From Candidatus Bathyarchaeia archaeon (GTDB lineage: Archaea; Thermoproteota; Bathyarchaeia; Bathyarchaeales; Bathycorpusculaceae): 64,000 nt of DNA. The stretch lies in contig CP166960.1 in assembly GCA_041447175.1 (NCBI GenBank), positions 445,365-509,364 on the forward strand, read 5' to 3'. The notes below the pieces were generated by a model. The model was not told where the DNA came from. It searched no databases and saw nothing but the letters and a program-made list of their open reading frames with translations. The translations under genes were made by a program, and so were the position numbers. The stretch's first letter is position 1. Each line of letters opens with the position of its first letter. This document shows positions 1 to 9,700 of the stretch, in pieces.

Positions 1-1521
1 GAGCCAGATGACCCCAAGCCGAGTGCACGAGGTTTCGTGTATAACTCTTACCAGACAGGTTTGACTGCCATCGAGTTCTTCTTCCATGCCATGGGCGGCA
101 GAGAAGGATTGGTTGACACTGCCGTGCGAACACAGCAGAGCGGTTACATGCAGCGTAGGCTCATCAACGCTCTTGAACATATACGCCTTGAATATGACGG
201 CACCGTGCGCGACTCTGCAGGCGATATTATTCAGTTCAAGTACGGCGAAGATGGTGTTGACCCCGCTAAAAGTGACCACGGCAAAGCTGTAAACGTCAGC
301 CGTCTTATGGACGCCATCAACATAAGCGAAGAGAAAGGTGCGCCAGCCACTGCCGATTACATCAAAAAGCAGCTGAAAGAAGTGGAAGGGCAACTGACTC
401 CCATTCTGGTGGATCAGCTTAAACAGCATTTGTCTAAAGGTAAATTCACCAAGAAAGGTGTTGACAAAGCAATCACCACAACCGCTGAGCGCTACAAACG
501 GGCTTTGATGGAGCCAGGCGAAGCGGTAGGCATCGTTGCAGCGCAGTCAATTGGTGAACCTGGCACGCAGATGACTCTCAGAACTTTCCACTATGCAGGT
601 GTCAAAGAGCAAAACGTCACTTTGGGTCTGCCACGTCTTATCGAAATTGTGGACGCTCGAAGAATCCCCTCAACCCCCATTATGACCATTTACCTTACAG
701 GTGAATACCGCAAGAGCAAAGAGGGTGCGGTTGAGATTGCGCGTCACATCATTTACACGTCGCTTGAGAATTTAGCGTCAGAGATTTACGAGGACCCCAT
801 CAACGAGGAAATCGTGGTTGAGCTTAACAAGACCATGATGGAGGACCGCGCCATAACCATTGAGGAACTTGAAGAACGCGTGGAAATACAGAACGCCACA
901 ACTAAAGCTAAAGGCGATGACGTGCTCACGGTAAAACCCAAGAAAGTGGAAACAATCAAGAAGGTGCTGGAGAAAGTCACCAACTTCCACGTTAAGGGTG
1001 TTGCTGACATTCGACGTGTTCTGGTTACTCAGGAAGAGAACGGCGAATGGGTTATCCGCACTGACGGCTCTAACCTTTCAAAGGTTCTAGAGATTCCTGG
1101 TGTTGACACCTCCCGTACGACAACCAATAACGTCCATGAGATTGCCAAAACCTTAGGCATTGAAGCAGCGAGAAATGCATTGATAAACGAAGCAAAGGGC
1201 GTGTTGGAAGAACAAGGTTTAGACGTAGATGTCCGCCACGTTATGCTTGTGGCCGATATGATGACTTCTAACGGTGAGGTACAGCAGATTGGTAGACACG
1301 GCATCAGCGGCAAGAAATCCAGTGTCTTGGCGCGGGCAGCGTTTGAAATTACGGTTCCCAACATTGTTGAAGCAGCTGTGAAAGGTGACAGTGACCCGCT
1401 GGCAGGTGTGACCGAAAACGTTATAGTTGGTCAATCTATTCCGATTGGCACTGGCCTAGTAGAGCTATACATGTCAACCTTTGAAAAGCAAAAGAATTCA
1501 GGAGGAAAAACAGAAACATGA
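1..1521 (+). CDS. rpoA: DNA-directed RNA polymerase subunit A, unsplit, 5'-truncated
   Basis: C-terminal part of the largest catalytic RNA polymerase subunit; the frame is open from base 1, so the gene begins outside the window. The first ~50 residues hold the bridge-helix region ([14 protein letters not shown]) that normally ends archaeal subunit A'. About 150 residues later comes the trigger-loop region ([20 protein letters not shown]) that normally belongs to the separate subunit A''. There is no stop between them, and the only plausible internal ATG (307) lacks a ribosome site, so A' and A'' appear fused here as in eukaryotes and some TACK archaea. The stop overlaps the start of rpl30e by 4 bp (ATGA), so they are cotranscribed. 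Confidence 0.93.
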   Translation, partial: EPDDPKPSARGFVYNSYQTGLTAIEFFFHAMGGREGLVDTAVRTQQSGYMQRRLINALEHIRLEYDGTVRDSAGDIIQFKYGEDGVDPAKSDHGKAVNVSRLMDAINISEEKGAPATADYIKKQLKEVEGQLTPILVDQLKQHLSKGKFTKKGVDKAITTTAERYKRALMEPGEAVGIVAAQSIGEPGTQMTLRTFHYAGVKEQNVTLGLPRLIEIVDARRIPSTPIMTIYLTGEYRKSKEGAVEIARHIIYTSLENLASEIYEDPINEEIVVELNKTMMEDRAITIEELEERVEIQNATTKAKGDDVLTVKPKKVETIKKVLEKVTNFHVKGVADIRRVLVTQEENGEWVIRTDGSNLSKVLEIPGVDTSRTTTNNVHEIAKTLGIEAARNALINEAKGVLEEQGLDVDVRHVMLVADMMTSNGEVQQIGRHGISGKKSSVLARAAFEITVPNIVEAAVKGDSDPLAGVTENVIVGQSIPIGTGLVELYMSTFEKQKNSGGKTET

Positions 1522-1859
1522 TAGACATAGACAAAGCATTAGCATCAGCCGTGAAAACTGGCAAAGTTTCTTTCGGCGCCAACTCGGCATTGCTGAACGC
1601 AAAGACAGGCAAAGCTAAGATGATTGTTTTGGCTTCTAACTGTCCACAAAACATAAAAGACGAGATAGAATATTATGGTAAACTCTCAAAAGTCCCCGTT
1701 ATGACCTATAAGGGTGCTTCCATGGATTTAGCCATTGTCTGCGGAAAACTCTTCATCATCTCGGCGCTCAGCATCAGAGAACCCGGGGACAGCGAGATTC
1801 TGAAATCCGTAGAAATGGAATACTACGAAAACCCTGACATTGTTGGAGGAACCGAATGA
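1518..1859 (+). CDS. rpl30e: Ribosomal protein L30e
   Basis: 113-residue L7Ae/L30e-family ribosomal protein. It shows the typical N-terminal helix, the [10 protein letters not shown] strand, and a [11 protein letters not shown] segment near the C-terminus. The start ATG overlaps the rpoA stop, with AGGAGG about 12 nt upstream. Its place between RNA polymerase A and nusA is the classic archaeal order. The 3' end overlaps nusA by 4 bp, which indicates translational coupling. Confidence 0.93.
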   Translation: MIDIDKALASAVKTGKVSFGANSALLNAKTGKAKMIVLASNCPQNIKDEIEYYGKLSKVPVMTYKGASMDLAIVCGKLFIISALSIREPGDSEILKSVEMEYYENPDIVGGTE

Positions 1860-2293
1860 CAACCGGCATTAAAATCACATGCGACGAAATGCGTTACATC
1901 GCTTTGTTTGAAAGCATAAGCGGCGCCAGCGTCAAAGACTGCATCATCGACGAAGCTGAATCACGTGCAATCTTTATCGTGAACCCTGGTCAAGTTGGTG
2001 TTGCCATCGGCAAGGGCGGACGAAACATCCACACCCTTGAAAAAATGACGGGCAAAAAGCATGAAATCATTGAGTACTCTGAGGACCCCGTGCAGTTCAT
2101 AAAGAACGCCCTTAAACCTGCACAGGTTCGAGAAGTGCGCATCACCGAAAAAACCGACGGCAAAAAAATGGCGGTCGTCACGATTAACCCAAAAGACAAG
2201 GGCATCGCGATAGGCAAAAACGGCAAAAACGCCGAGCGTCTGCGCTTTTTAGCAAAACGGTACTTTGACATTCAGAACGTCAGCATCACTTAG
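1856..2293 (+). CDS. nusA: NusA-like transcription termination/antitermination factor (two KH domains)
   Basis: 145-residue archaeal NusA, which consists only of two KH RNA-binding domains. Both GxxG loops are visible: GKGGRNIHTLE in the first domain and GKNGKNAERLR in the second. The bacterial N-terminal RNA polymerase-binding and S1 domains are absent, as usual in archaea. The start overlaps rpl30e by 4 bp behind GGAGG. In many archaea rps12 and rps7 follow directly; here the operon ends and a convergent gene follows. Confidence 0.92.
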   Translation: MTTGIKITCDEMRYIALFESISGASVKDCIIDEAESRAIFIVNPGQVGVAIGKGGRNIHTLEKMTGKKHEIIEYSEDPVQFIKNALKPAQVREVRITEKTDGKKMAVVTINPKDKGIAIGKNGKNAERLRFLAKRYFDIQNVSIT

Positions 2294-2370
2294 CCACCCC
2301 ACTGGGGTCACGCTAAGGGATGACGCGTCGCTTTTTGTAGTCTTAATGTTGGCGCGTTTTGTTGAACGTT

Positions 2371-2841
2371 TTATAAGTTGAGCCTTCCATTTCCTGCCTG
2401 TTTGTTTAGCTTTTTGACTGCCATTATGCTTTCTAAAAGAAACGCTGCTATGGCAATTCCTGTGATGGTCATGCCTATTGCATAGTAGGTTTTGACAACA
2501 TCGGTTTCCCATTGCCAATGAATCGCCAAAACAAACACTTCCAAAAAAAGCAGAAACGCAAAGAAGAAACAGTAAATCATTGTTCGGGGTAAAAGTTTTC
2601 TTCCAACCCAGAAAAACCCGCCTACTTTAGCTTTCTTTTTAAGAATGTATTCGCCATACTGGTTTCTTGTCAATAACCCGTCTGATTCTAAATTTTGCAG
2701 GTGCCTGTGTGCAACGCTTGGACTGCTGAGGCTTAATCCATGCATGACTTCTCGTGGACCCAATGGCTTTCTTTGTTTAGCCACGTACATGTACACGTTA
2801 AACGCGAGCCCTTCAAGCTTCTTTTCGTGGCTGTTAGGCAT
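2371..2841 (-). CDS. Winged-helix regulator with two C-terminal membrane helices
   Basis: 156 residues. Residues ~10-70 form a winged helix (GPREVMHGLSLSSPSVAHRH, then a wing ending EYILKKK). Residues ~80-140 contain two strongly hydrophobic segments, so the protein is probably a membrane-anchored DNA-binding regulator. The start ATG follows GGGGA at 8 nt. It is convergent with nusA and downstream of, but not coupled to, the SMC operon. The signal sensed is unknown. Confidence 0.75.
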   Translation of the reverse strand: MPNSHEKKLEGLAFNVYMYVAKQRKPLGPREVMHGLSLSSPSVAHRHLQNLESDGLLTRNQYGEYILKKKAKVGGFFWVGRKLLPRTMIYCFFFAFLLFLEVFVLAIHWQWETDVVKTYYAIGMTITGIAIAAFLLESIMAVKKLNKQAGNGRLNL

Positions 2842-2995
2842 AAAGGTCTTTCCCCGTTTTCCCCTTCCGAGCTTCTTCGCTTAAAAAGCCCGTTTTCTAT
2901 ATGCATTGATGTTAACTTGATGTCCAAAAACGTTTTTAGGGTTTGTGGTTCAAAACGGGGCCGCAAAGAAAATCCTTTATTTTGTGACTTCTGGG

Positions 2996-3637
2996 TTACT
3001 GACTGTTCTCTTCATCTTGCGCTTCATCTGTTTCAAGTTCTTCATCTGGTTGACTTTGTTTGGGTGTATTGTTTTCTTCTTCGCTTCTTAGCAGCAAATC
3101 AATCAATGCTTTTTCGTCCACTTCTGCGCGTGTTCGCCAATCCAGATACAACTGCTCGTTATCATCCTGTTGCAGGTAGCCATAGCGGATGTATCGGTCA
3201 AGGTTTAAGCCGACTTTCCAACCCGCGATTTTTTCTCCCAGCAATTCTTCTACGTCTCGGCGTGCAGCTTGCCCCTTTTTGCTGATGATGTAAGAGATGG
3301 TTATGGCTAAGCCTGCTAAGTCGTCTATTCGCCACCCAATCATCTTGGCTTCTTTAGGCTCTAACTCCCCACGCAGCGTCACGTAGAACCGTGCCTTATC
3401 CATCTCGTCCACTGTTGGTTTCTCAGGGTTCTTCTCCTGTTCATAAACGGTTTTAACCTGCAAATCCAGCGGCTTCAAAAAATCGTCCAGCAAATCCAAA
3501 ACCTTCGGGTAGTCTGAGCCTATGGCTTTGTGGAGTTCCCAGCCTTTAACGCCGGGTTTTTGGTGCCTCCGATAAAAAAGCATATGTGTGGCACGTTTCA
3601 TTTTCGCGGCGTATGCGCCTTTCTTTTTGGTACTCAA
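2996..3637 (-). CDS. Tandem winged-helix (KITE/Nse-like) partner of a short SMC complex
   Basis: Third gene of an SMC operon. It has two winged-helix-like regions: residues ~15-100 (WELHKAIGSDYPKVLDLLDD) and ~115-180 (YIISKKGQAARRDVEELLGE, then NLDRYIRYGYL with a wing ending YLDWRTRAEVD). An acidic, Glu/Gln-rich tail follows. This matches the kleisin-interacting tandem winged-helix (KITE) plan of ScpB, MukE and Nse1/Nse3; the function is inferred from that and from position. I place the start at TTG 3637, which overlaps the upstream stop as TTGA and has GGAG at 7 nt. A GTG at 3658 is possible but lacks a ribosome site. Confidence 0.7.
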   Translation of the reverse strand: MSTKKKGAYAAKMKRATHMLFYRRHQKPGVKGWELHKAIGSDYPKVLDLLDDFLKPLDLQVKTVYEQEKNPEKPTVDEMDKARFYVTLRGELEPKEAKMIGWRIDDLAGLAITISYIISKKGQAARRDVEELLGEKIAGWKVGLNLDRYIRYGYLQQDDNEQLYLDWRTRAEVDEKALIDLLLRSEEENNTPKQSQPDEELETDEAQDEENSQ

Positions 3638-4482
3638 CTTGATTCTCCTCTTTTCCACTTCTGCCAGCTTTCAAACGTAAGCGTTACAGGCACGGAGACA
3701 GCTTGCATGTTAAGTTTTACCGCTGGCTCCTCAAGGGGGAGGATGTAAATTTCTTCTTCCAGCGGGATTACCTCTAAGGTGGCGTACCCGTAAGTGACTA
3801 AGAAGCTGGTTATGTAGGCTCGGTGAACGGTCTGCTCGTAGGTTTCTGCACCCACCCAGTCCATATAAAGAAGTTTTCCTTCTTTACTTTCCTTTTCCGC
3901 TTTCTCCTTGAGTTCTGTCCAGAATCTATCAAGTTCGGCAGAGAACGCTTCATCTCGCAGAACATTTTGATCCACCAATTCTCCTCTACTGGCGACACCC
4001 GTTGCGACTTCAGTTACGGCTGTTTGCTCCCAGCGTTCCCTGATTGGCACAAGCGCATTCCAATACCGCATTGCGTCTGCCATGGCATGCAGGGTTATCT
4101 GCTCCTGCTCCACGATTGGGTGCCACGCCTTAAGAAACAGTTGAACCATTTCCTGTTTGTCTTTCAGGATAATTTTTTCTTCCAGCAAAAACGGGTCGGT
4201 ATACAGTGAGGTGCTACGTTGTTTAACCCACTCACTTTGCAGCTTAATCACTGATGCTAAGTGGTGGATGGCTTCGGAGTCAAGATTAAGCTCTTCAGGT
4301 TGGTCCCACGAGGGAAAATACTCCTGAACAATGCGGATGATTTCGTCAACGTTTAGAAGGAAAGGGTCTACGGTGTGGGCTTCGATGCCCCTCATCATGT
4401 CGATGACCCGTTCAAGCCGGTCCCTGCCCAGTTTCTTAGCCTCTTTTTGTTCCTTTGGGCTCTTAGGGTTTTGTGCCTGCAT
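3634..4482 (-). CDS. Kleisin-like (ScpA-related) subunit of a short SMC complex
   Basis: 282 residues between the SMC ATPase and the winged-helix protein. The N-terminal ~100 residues follow the ScpA pattern: VDPFLLNVDEIIRIVQ, then an ELNLDSEAIHHLASVIKLQS helix like the ScpA segment that binds the SMC neck. A charged linker follows, and a C-terminal winged-helix-like end (TYGYATLEVIPLEEEIYILP) that would bind the SMC cap. ATG 4482 lies one base after the SMC stop, so the genes are translationally coupled. The kleisin call rests on pattern and operon order and would need a profile search. Confidence 0.65.
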   Translation of the reverse strand: MQAQNPKSPKEQKEAKKLGRDRLERVIDMMRGIEAHTVDPFLLNVDEIIRIVQEYFPSWDQPEELNLDSEAIHHLASVIKLQSEWVKQRSTSLYTDPFLLEEKIILKDKQEMVQLFLKAWHPIVEQEQITLHAMADAMRYWNALVPIRERWEQTAVTEVATGVASRGELVDQNVLRDEAFSAELDRFWTELKEKAEKESKEGKLLYMDWVGAETYEQTVHRAYITSFLVTYGYATLEVIPLEEEIYILPLEEPAVKLNMQAVSVPVTLTFESWQKWKRGESS

Positions 4483-4483
4483 T

Positions 4484-6412
4484 TCACTGCACCTCACGCA
4501 CCATAGATTTGCCTTCCACATTCTGCACCGCAACGATGTTGGCGTTTTCCTGCGCAAACGTAACTTGGCTGGGCGTGATAACGATGTATTGGGCGTTGGC
4601 GTCTTTGATGGTTGATATGAGAATTTTGGCTATCATCTCGCGGTTGCGTGGATCCATGTGAATGTCATATTCGTCCACGGCTCGAAACGGCGACCGTACA
4701 TGCTGCTGTAGGGCTAAAAGGAAACTCATGGTTGCTGTGGTTCGCTCGCCGCCGCTTTGTGTGTATGCGTTTAAGGGCACGGGTTTTCCGCCTTTGAAGC
4801 CCACCATAATCTCCAGTCCCGCGGTTTCAATGTCCTGAGTGTTACTCAAACGGACTTCACCTGTGGCGCGGGTTTGCCCCATAATCCGCTGGTACTCGCG
4901 GTTGACGCGTTCCAACAAATCCTGCATAACGTTGCGCCAACTCTGCATGCGCGCCGAAACCTCATCGAGGGCTTTTTGGCGGTTCTCAGCCACCATCTGC
5001 GCTTTCTGCTTAAGCTCCAAAAAGAGCTTACTGTAAGACTCATATTGCCGCTCGATGTCTTCTGAGACACTGGAAAGCGCGGCGAGGTGCCCGTCGGTGA
5101 GACGAATCTCGTCTTGAATGTCTGCGACATTCTTTGTAACAGCAATTCTCGCACCAGAATGCAAGGCCTTAGCAACCGCTGCGTCCAGAGCCGTTTGAGC
5201 GTTTCTGATGGCAGATTCAAGTTTGCGGAGCTCTTTGGTTGAGTTTTCTTTTCGGAACTCTAACAGTGCCAACTGGATTTTGTGTGAAACAATTTTGAGG
5301 GTAAGTGCCTCGGCTTTCTCTTCTGCAGTGGCGATTTTAGCTTGTGCATCACTGTTTTTCTCGTGGAAACCTTTGAGCTGTTGATGGCTGTTTTCGATGA
5401 GGCGTTGAAGATTCTCAGGACGCAAAAATTCAAGTTGACCCACGGTTTTGGTGCCTTGCAACGTTTCGTTTAGCAGTTGTGCTTCAGTTAACAGCTTTTC
5501 AGCTAAGGTAACTGTTGCTTCTTCGGAGGCGATTTCATGCTCCAGTTTTAGGCGTTGTTCAAAAAGTGCTTTACCTTCGCTCTTCAGCTTGTCCTGCTGG
5601 ATGCTCTCTTTCTCCACTTGCTCTTTGTTGGTTTGGTTTTCTTTTTCGATGTGCTCCAACGTCTGCTGGAGTTTCTGTTTGTCAGCTTCAATGTCTTTTA
5701 GTGCATTTTCTTTACGTTCCACTTCTGCCCACGCGAGTTCGCGTTCCAAAAAGCGCCGCTTGGTTTGAAGCTGTTTTTTTTCTTGATATTTGTCGTATTG
5801 TTCACGCCAGTAGTTGAGGGTTTGCTCGGCGGACTCTAACAGTTTACCCACGGATTCGGATTGGCTTAGGATACGGGTTAATTTCTGCTGAGCTTGCACC
5901 ACGTTTTCGCGGAACGGCTCCAATCCGACGGCGGCTTCCACCATGTGAAGCTTGTCGGTGTTGCTTAAAAGGCTGAATTGTTCCACCATGTTCTGGTGCA
6001 TGATGATGAGCATGTTGTCGGGGTCCACGCCGAACCTGCCCAGCAGCCGCTGAACTTCCTGTTTGGTGGCGGCTTTGTTTTCCAGTTCAAACCAGTATTG
6101 TCCGTCGCGGCGGAGGTGGCGGGTGAGAAAGAGTTGGTCTTTGCTGTACTTGGCGACTGGGCGTCTGCCGTGTTGTTTACTGTTGTCTAAAACGACGGTG
6201 ACGCGAGCTTGGTCGTTGCCCCAGCGGATGAGGTTGCTGAGTTTTTTGCTGCGCTCCGTGTAGGTTTGCCCTAACGCTACCGAGATTGCCAAAAGCAAGC
6301 TGGATTTGCCTGCTCCGTTGGGTCCAACGATGAGGTTGACGCCCTGCTTAAAGGAGACTCTAGCGTATTCGTAGCTCATGAAGTTTTGAAGTATAACTTC
6401 GGATATCAGCAT
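4484..6412 (-). CDS. Short SMC-family ATPase with Smc5/6-type head motifs
   Basis: 642-residue ABC-type ATPase. Walker A is GPNGAGKSS (K36), followed by LSNLIRWGNDQARVTV, which resembles the Smc5/6 N-head. About residues 165-490 are charged coiled coil. The C-head carries QSGGERTTATMSFLLAL (from residue ~552) and Walker B in PFRAVDEYDIHMDPRNRE; the PFR...DE.D..MD..NR layout is characteristic of Smc5/Smc6. Canonical SMCs have ~1,100-1,200 residues, so the arms are short, and no ~150-residue hinge or CxxC zinc hook is seen. Head of a three-gene operon; no ribosome site at the ATG, so a leaderless transcript is likely. A coalescin-like protein is an alternative. Confidence 0.85.
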   Translation of the reverse strand: MLISEVILQNFMSYEYARVSFKQGVNLIVGPNGAGKSSLLLAISVALGQTYTERSKKLSNLIRWGNDQARVTVVLDNSKQHGRRPVAKYSKDQLFLTRHLRRDGQYWFELENKAATKQEVQRLLGRFGVDPDNMLIIMHQNMVEQFSLLSNTDKLHMVEAAVGLEPFRENVVQAQQKLTRILSQSESVGKLLESAEQTLNYWREQYDKYQEKKQLQTKRRFLERELAWAEVERKENALKDIEADKQKLQQTLEHIEKENQTNKEQVEKESIQQDKLKSEGKALFEQRLKLEHEIASEEATVTLAEKLLTEAQLLNETLQGTKTVGQLEFLRPENLQRLIENSHQQLKGFHEKNSDAQAKIATAEEKAEALTLKIVSHKIQLALLEFRKENSTKELRKLESAIRNAQTALDAAVAKALHSGARIAVTKNVADIQDEIRLTDGHLAALSSVSEDIERQYESYSKLFLELKQKAQMVAENRQKALDEVSARMQSWRNVMQDLLERVNREYQRIMGQTRATGEVRLSNTQDIETAGLEIMVGFKGGKPVPLNAYTQSGGERTTATMSFLLALQQHVRSPFRAVDEYDIHMDPRNREMIAKILISTIKDANAQYIVITPSQVTFAQENANIVAVQNVEGKSMVREVQ

Positions 6413-6771
6413 TTTTGCGTTTAGCCTCGTTAGGAGCGAAAATATTAGGTGAATTCTCTCTTATTAAAACAAATTGCACAGAAGCAGTGAAATCTCCCGC
6501 AACGTTACGGCAGTTATTTTTGTTGGCGATTCATGAATTGTCTTTGATTGTTTGGTGCATGCTCCGTTGGGTCTCGTGAAGGACAACTCTTCTGCTTTTT
6601 CTCTTTATTGTTCGGTTTAGTAATTTTGTTGATAGCTGATTTGTGGCTCAGTTGAAATTGTAACTGTTGCTTCTTGTTTTCTTCGCATGAATAATTGGGT
6701 TTTTTCTATGCATATCGATAAATATCTGCTTGTTGTACACTTTAACCCTAATTTACAGGGAGGATTCTAAA
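6413..6771 (+). other. Divergent intergenic region between SMC operon and histidine kinase
   Basis: About 360 bp without a credible gene. It is AT-rich and must hold the promoters for the leftward SMC operon and the rightward kinase. A CTAATATT stretch near 6443-6450 is a plausible TATA element for the SMC gene. The kinase ribosome site GGGAGG (6758-6763) is at the right edge. No RNA gene was recognised. Confidence 0.5.
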
Positions 6772-9700
6772 ATGCCTCATGTTAACAACGGGTCAGAAGG
6801 CTGGTTGTGTTCCCCTGAGAACAGTTTTCTGAGTCAACTATTTGCAAACATGATGGACGGATTCGCCTACTGCCGAGTAGTTTTTGATTCTGCCGGGAAG
6901 GCGGTTAATTATGTTTTCCTTGAAGTTAACTCCGCGTTTGAACGGTTAACTGGCTTAAAACGTGTGGACATTTTGGGAAAAACGGTCACTGACGCTCTTC
7001 TCGGCACCGGAAAAGACCCCTGCGAATGGATTAGGGTCGGCGAAAAAGCTACCACTACGGGGAAACCAGCGAAGTTTGAAGCATGTGATACGGCAACTGG
7101 CAAGTGGTTTTCGGTTTCCGGTTTTTCCCTAAAAAAAGGATATCTTGTCGCCATTTTCGAGGACATCACTGAACGTCGAAAGCTGGAGACTTCTCTTCGT
7201 GAAAGTGAGCGGCGGCTGAAGAGGTCACAGGAAATTGCTCATTTGGGAAGCTGGGAGCTTGACTTAGTTACTCGTAAGCTAACTTGGTCTGATGAGGTGT
7301 ACCGCATTTTTGGTTTGAAGCCGCAAGCGTTCGAAGCAACATATGACGCGTTTCTTGCGGCGGTATATCCAGACGACCGAAAAAAAGTTGATGCTGCCTA
7401 TTGTGGTTCGTTAAGTGATGATGGAAACGTCTACGAGGTTCTGCATCGGATTGTGCGCAATGATACCGGGGAAGTTCGTTACGTGCACGAGAAATGCGAG
7501 CATATTCGTGACGCCTCTGGCGTAGTTGTTCGGTCGGTTGGCATGGTGCATGACGTTACTGAACAAAAAAAAGCTGAACAGAAGCTTGCTGACAGTTTGA
7601 AACGGGAACGTTTCTTGGCTGATTTGGTGCGGAAAACTTCGGTTGCTGTCGGCGTAGCTTATCCTGATGGGCGACTGGGTCTGGTTAATTCTGCGTTTCA
7701 GGAGCTTACTGGGTACAGTGCCCAAGAGCTAAAAGATATCCGTTGGACTGATGTTTTGACGCCACCTGAATGGTGGGAGCTGGAAGCGCAAAAGCTTGCT
7801 CAACTTCAGCAGACTAAAACGCCTGTGAAGTACGAGAAAGAGTACCTGCGGAAGGATGGGTCTCGAGTGCCAATAGAGTTGGTTGTGCATCCTTTTTTTG
7901 ATGAAGCTGGTCGTGTGACGCATTATTTTGGCTTCATAACCGACATTACTCAACGTAAAAAAGCTGAAGCAGATTTGCGTGAAAGCGAAGTTAAGTATCG
8001 AACAGTTGCCGACTTCAACTATGATTGGGAGTACTGGATTGCACCCGACGGCAAGTTTGTTTATGTCTCCCCCTCATGTGAACGAATAACCGGATATCGA
8101 GCCGACGAATTCCTCCAAGACCCCGAACTCTTCACAAAAATTATTTTATCCCAAGATAAAACAAAGCTTGGCGACCACTTTGACCTCTTAGAATCCGGCA
8201 CCCCACATGAACTTGACTTCCGGATTGTAACCCGTGATGAATGCATTCGGTGGATTTCTCATGATTGTCAGACGGTGTATGATGATAAAGGCAAATGGTT
8301 GGGGCGGCGTGCCAGCAATCGAGATATAACTGAGCGCAAACATTCCGAAGAAGCATTGCTTAAGCTGAATCGTCATTTGCGGGCTATAAGCAATAGCACT
8401 CAGGCTCTTATGTATGCAAAGACTGAAGAGGCATATGCAAACAAAATCTGCGATATTCTAATCAACGACTGTGGTTATGTACTGGTTTGGGTGGGTTTTG
8501 CTGAGAACAATGAAGCAAAAACAGTTCGCCCCATTGCGTACAGTGGTTTTGACAAGGAATACATTGATGAGTTGAATGTTTCTTGGTCCCGAGATACACT
8601 GAGGGGACGGGGACCAGCGGGTATAGTTATTCGGACTGGAAAGCCTTACGTGTGTAGAAATCTGCTTGAAGACCCCTGCTTTGAGCCTTGGCGAACTAAC
8701 GCAAGTTGCAGGGGTTACAAAGCATCAATTTCTCTGCCTTTGACCTCCTTTGAAGGTGTTACTTTTGGGGTTTTATCCATTTACAGTAGAACGGTTGACC
8801 TCTTCTCAGATGAAGAAATGACGCTTCTCACCGAATTAGCCCACGACTTTGCTTATGGTATTGCAGTGATCCGTCTTCGCAAAGAAAGAGAAAGAACGTA
8901 TGAGCTAATGCGAAGACAAGCGGCGCTAATTGACCTTAACCCAAATGCCATAATAACTCGAAAGATAGATGGAACGATAACGTTTTGGAATCGCGGCGCC
9001 GAGACGTTGTATGGGTGGACCCGCAAAGAAGCTGTGGGCAATAACATTAACTTGCTTCTTAAAACTAAGTTGCCCCAATCACTACAATCCATAATCGAAG
9101 CTATCAATCTGTATAAACATTGGTCGGGTGAAATTCTGCATTACGCCAAGGACGGGAGGGAGCTTGTGATGCAAAGTTACTGGTTGGCTAAGTTCAACCA
9201 AAATGGCGAAATCTCCGAGTTAATAGAATCTAACGTTGATGTTACCGACCGTAAACAGATGCAAATTAAGCTTGAAGAATACAGCGCACACTTGGAGGAG
9301 CTTGTGCATGACCGTACCATCCAGCTTAGAGACGCAGAACGTTTAACAGCCATCGGCGAAACTGCAGGCATGGTCGGACACGACCTCAGGAATCCGCTTC
9401 AAACCGTCATCGGTGAGGCTTTTCTGGCAAAGGAAGAAGTAAAGCACCTGCCTGACAGCCCCACGAGACGCAACCTTGAAGAAAATATTGGAATAATTGC
9501 GGAGCAAATTGGTTACATGGATAAAATCGTTTCTGACCTGCAAGACTTTGTACGACCCATCATTCCCGACAAGAAATCGGTGAACCTATCAAAGCTTTTG
9601 ATAGCGTCCCTTGACCAGATAAATCTGCCAAATAACGTTAAAGTCCAAACTAACATCAGCGAAAACATTCCTCCAGTTATGGTGGATAGCCAATTACTTA

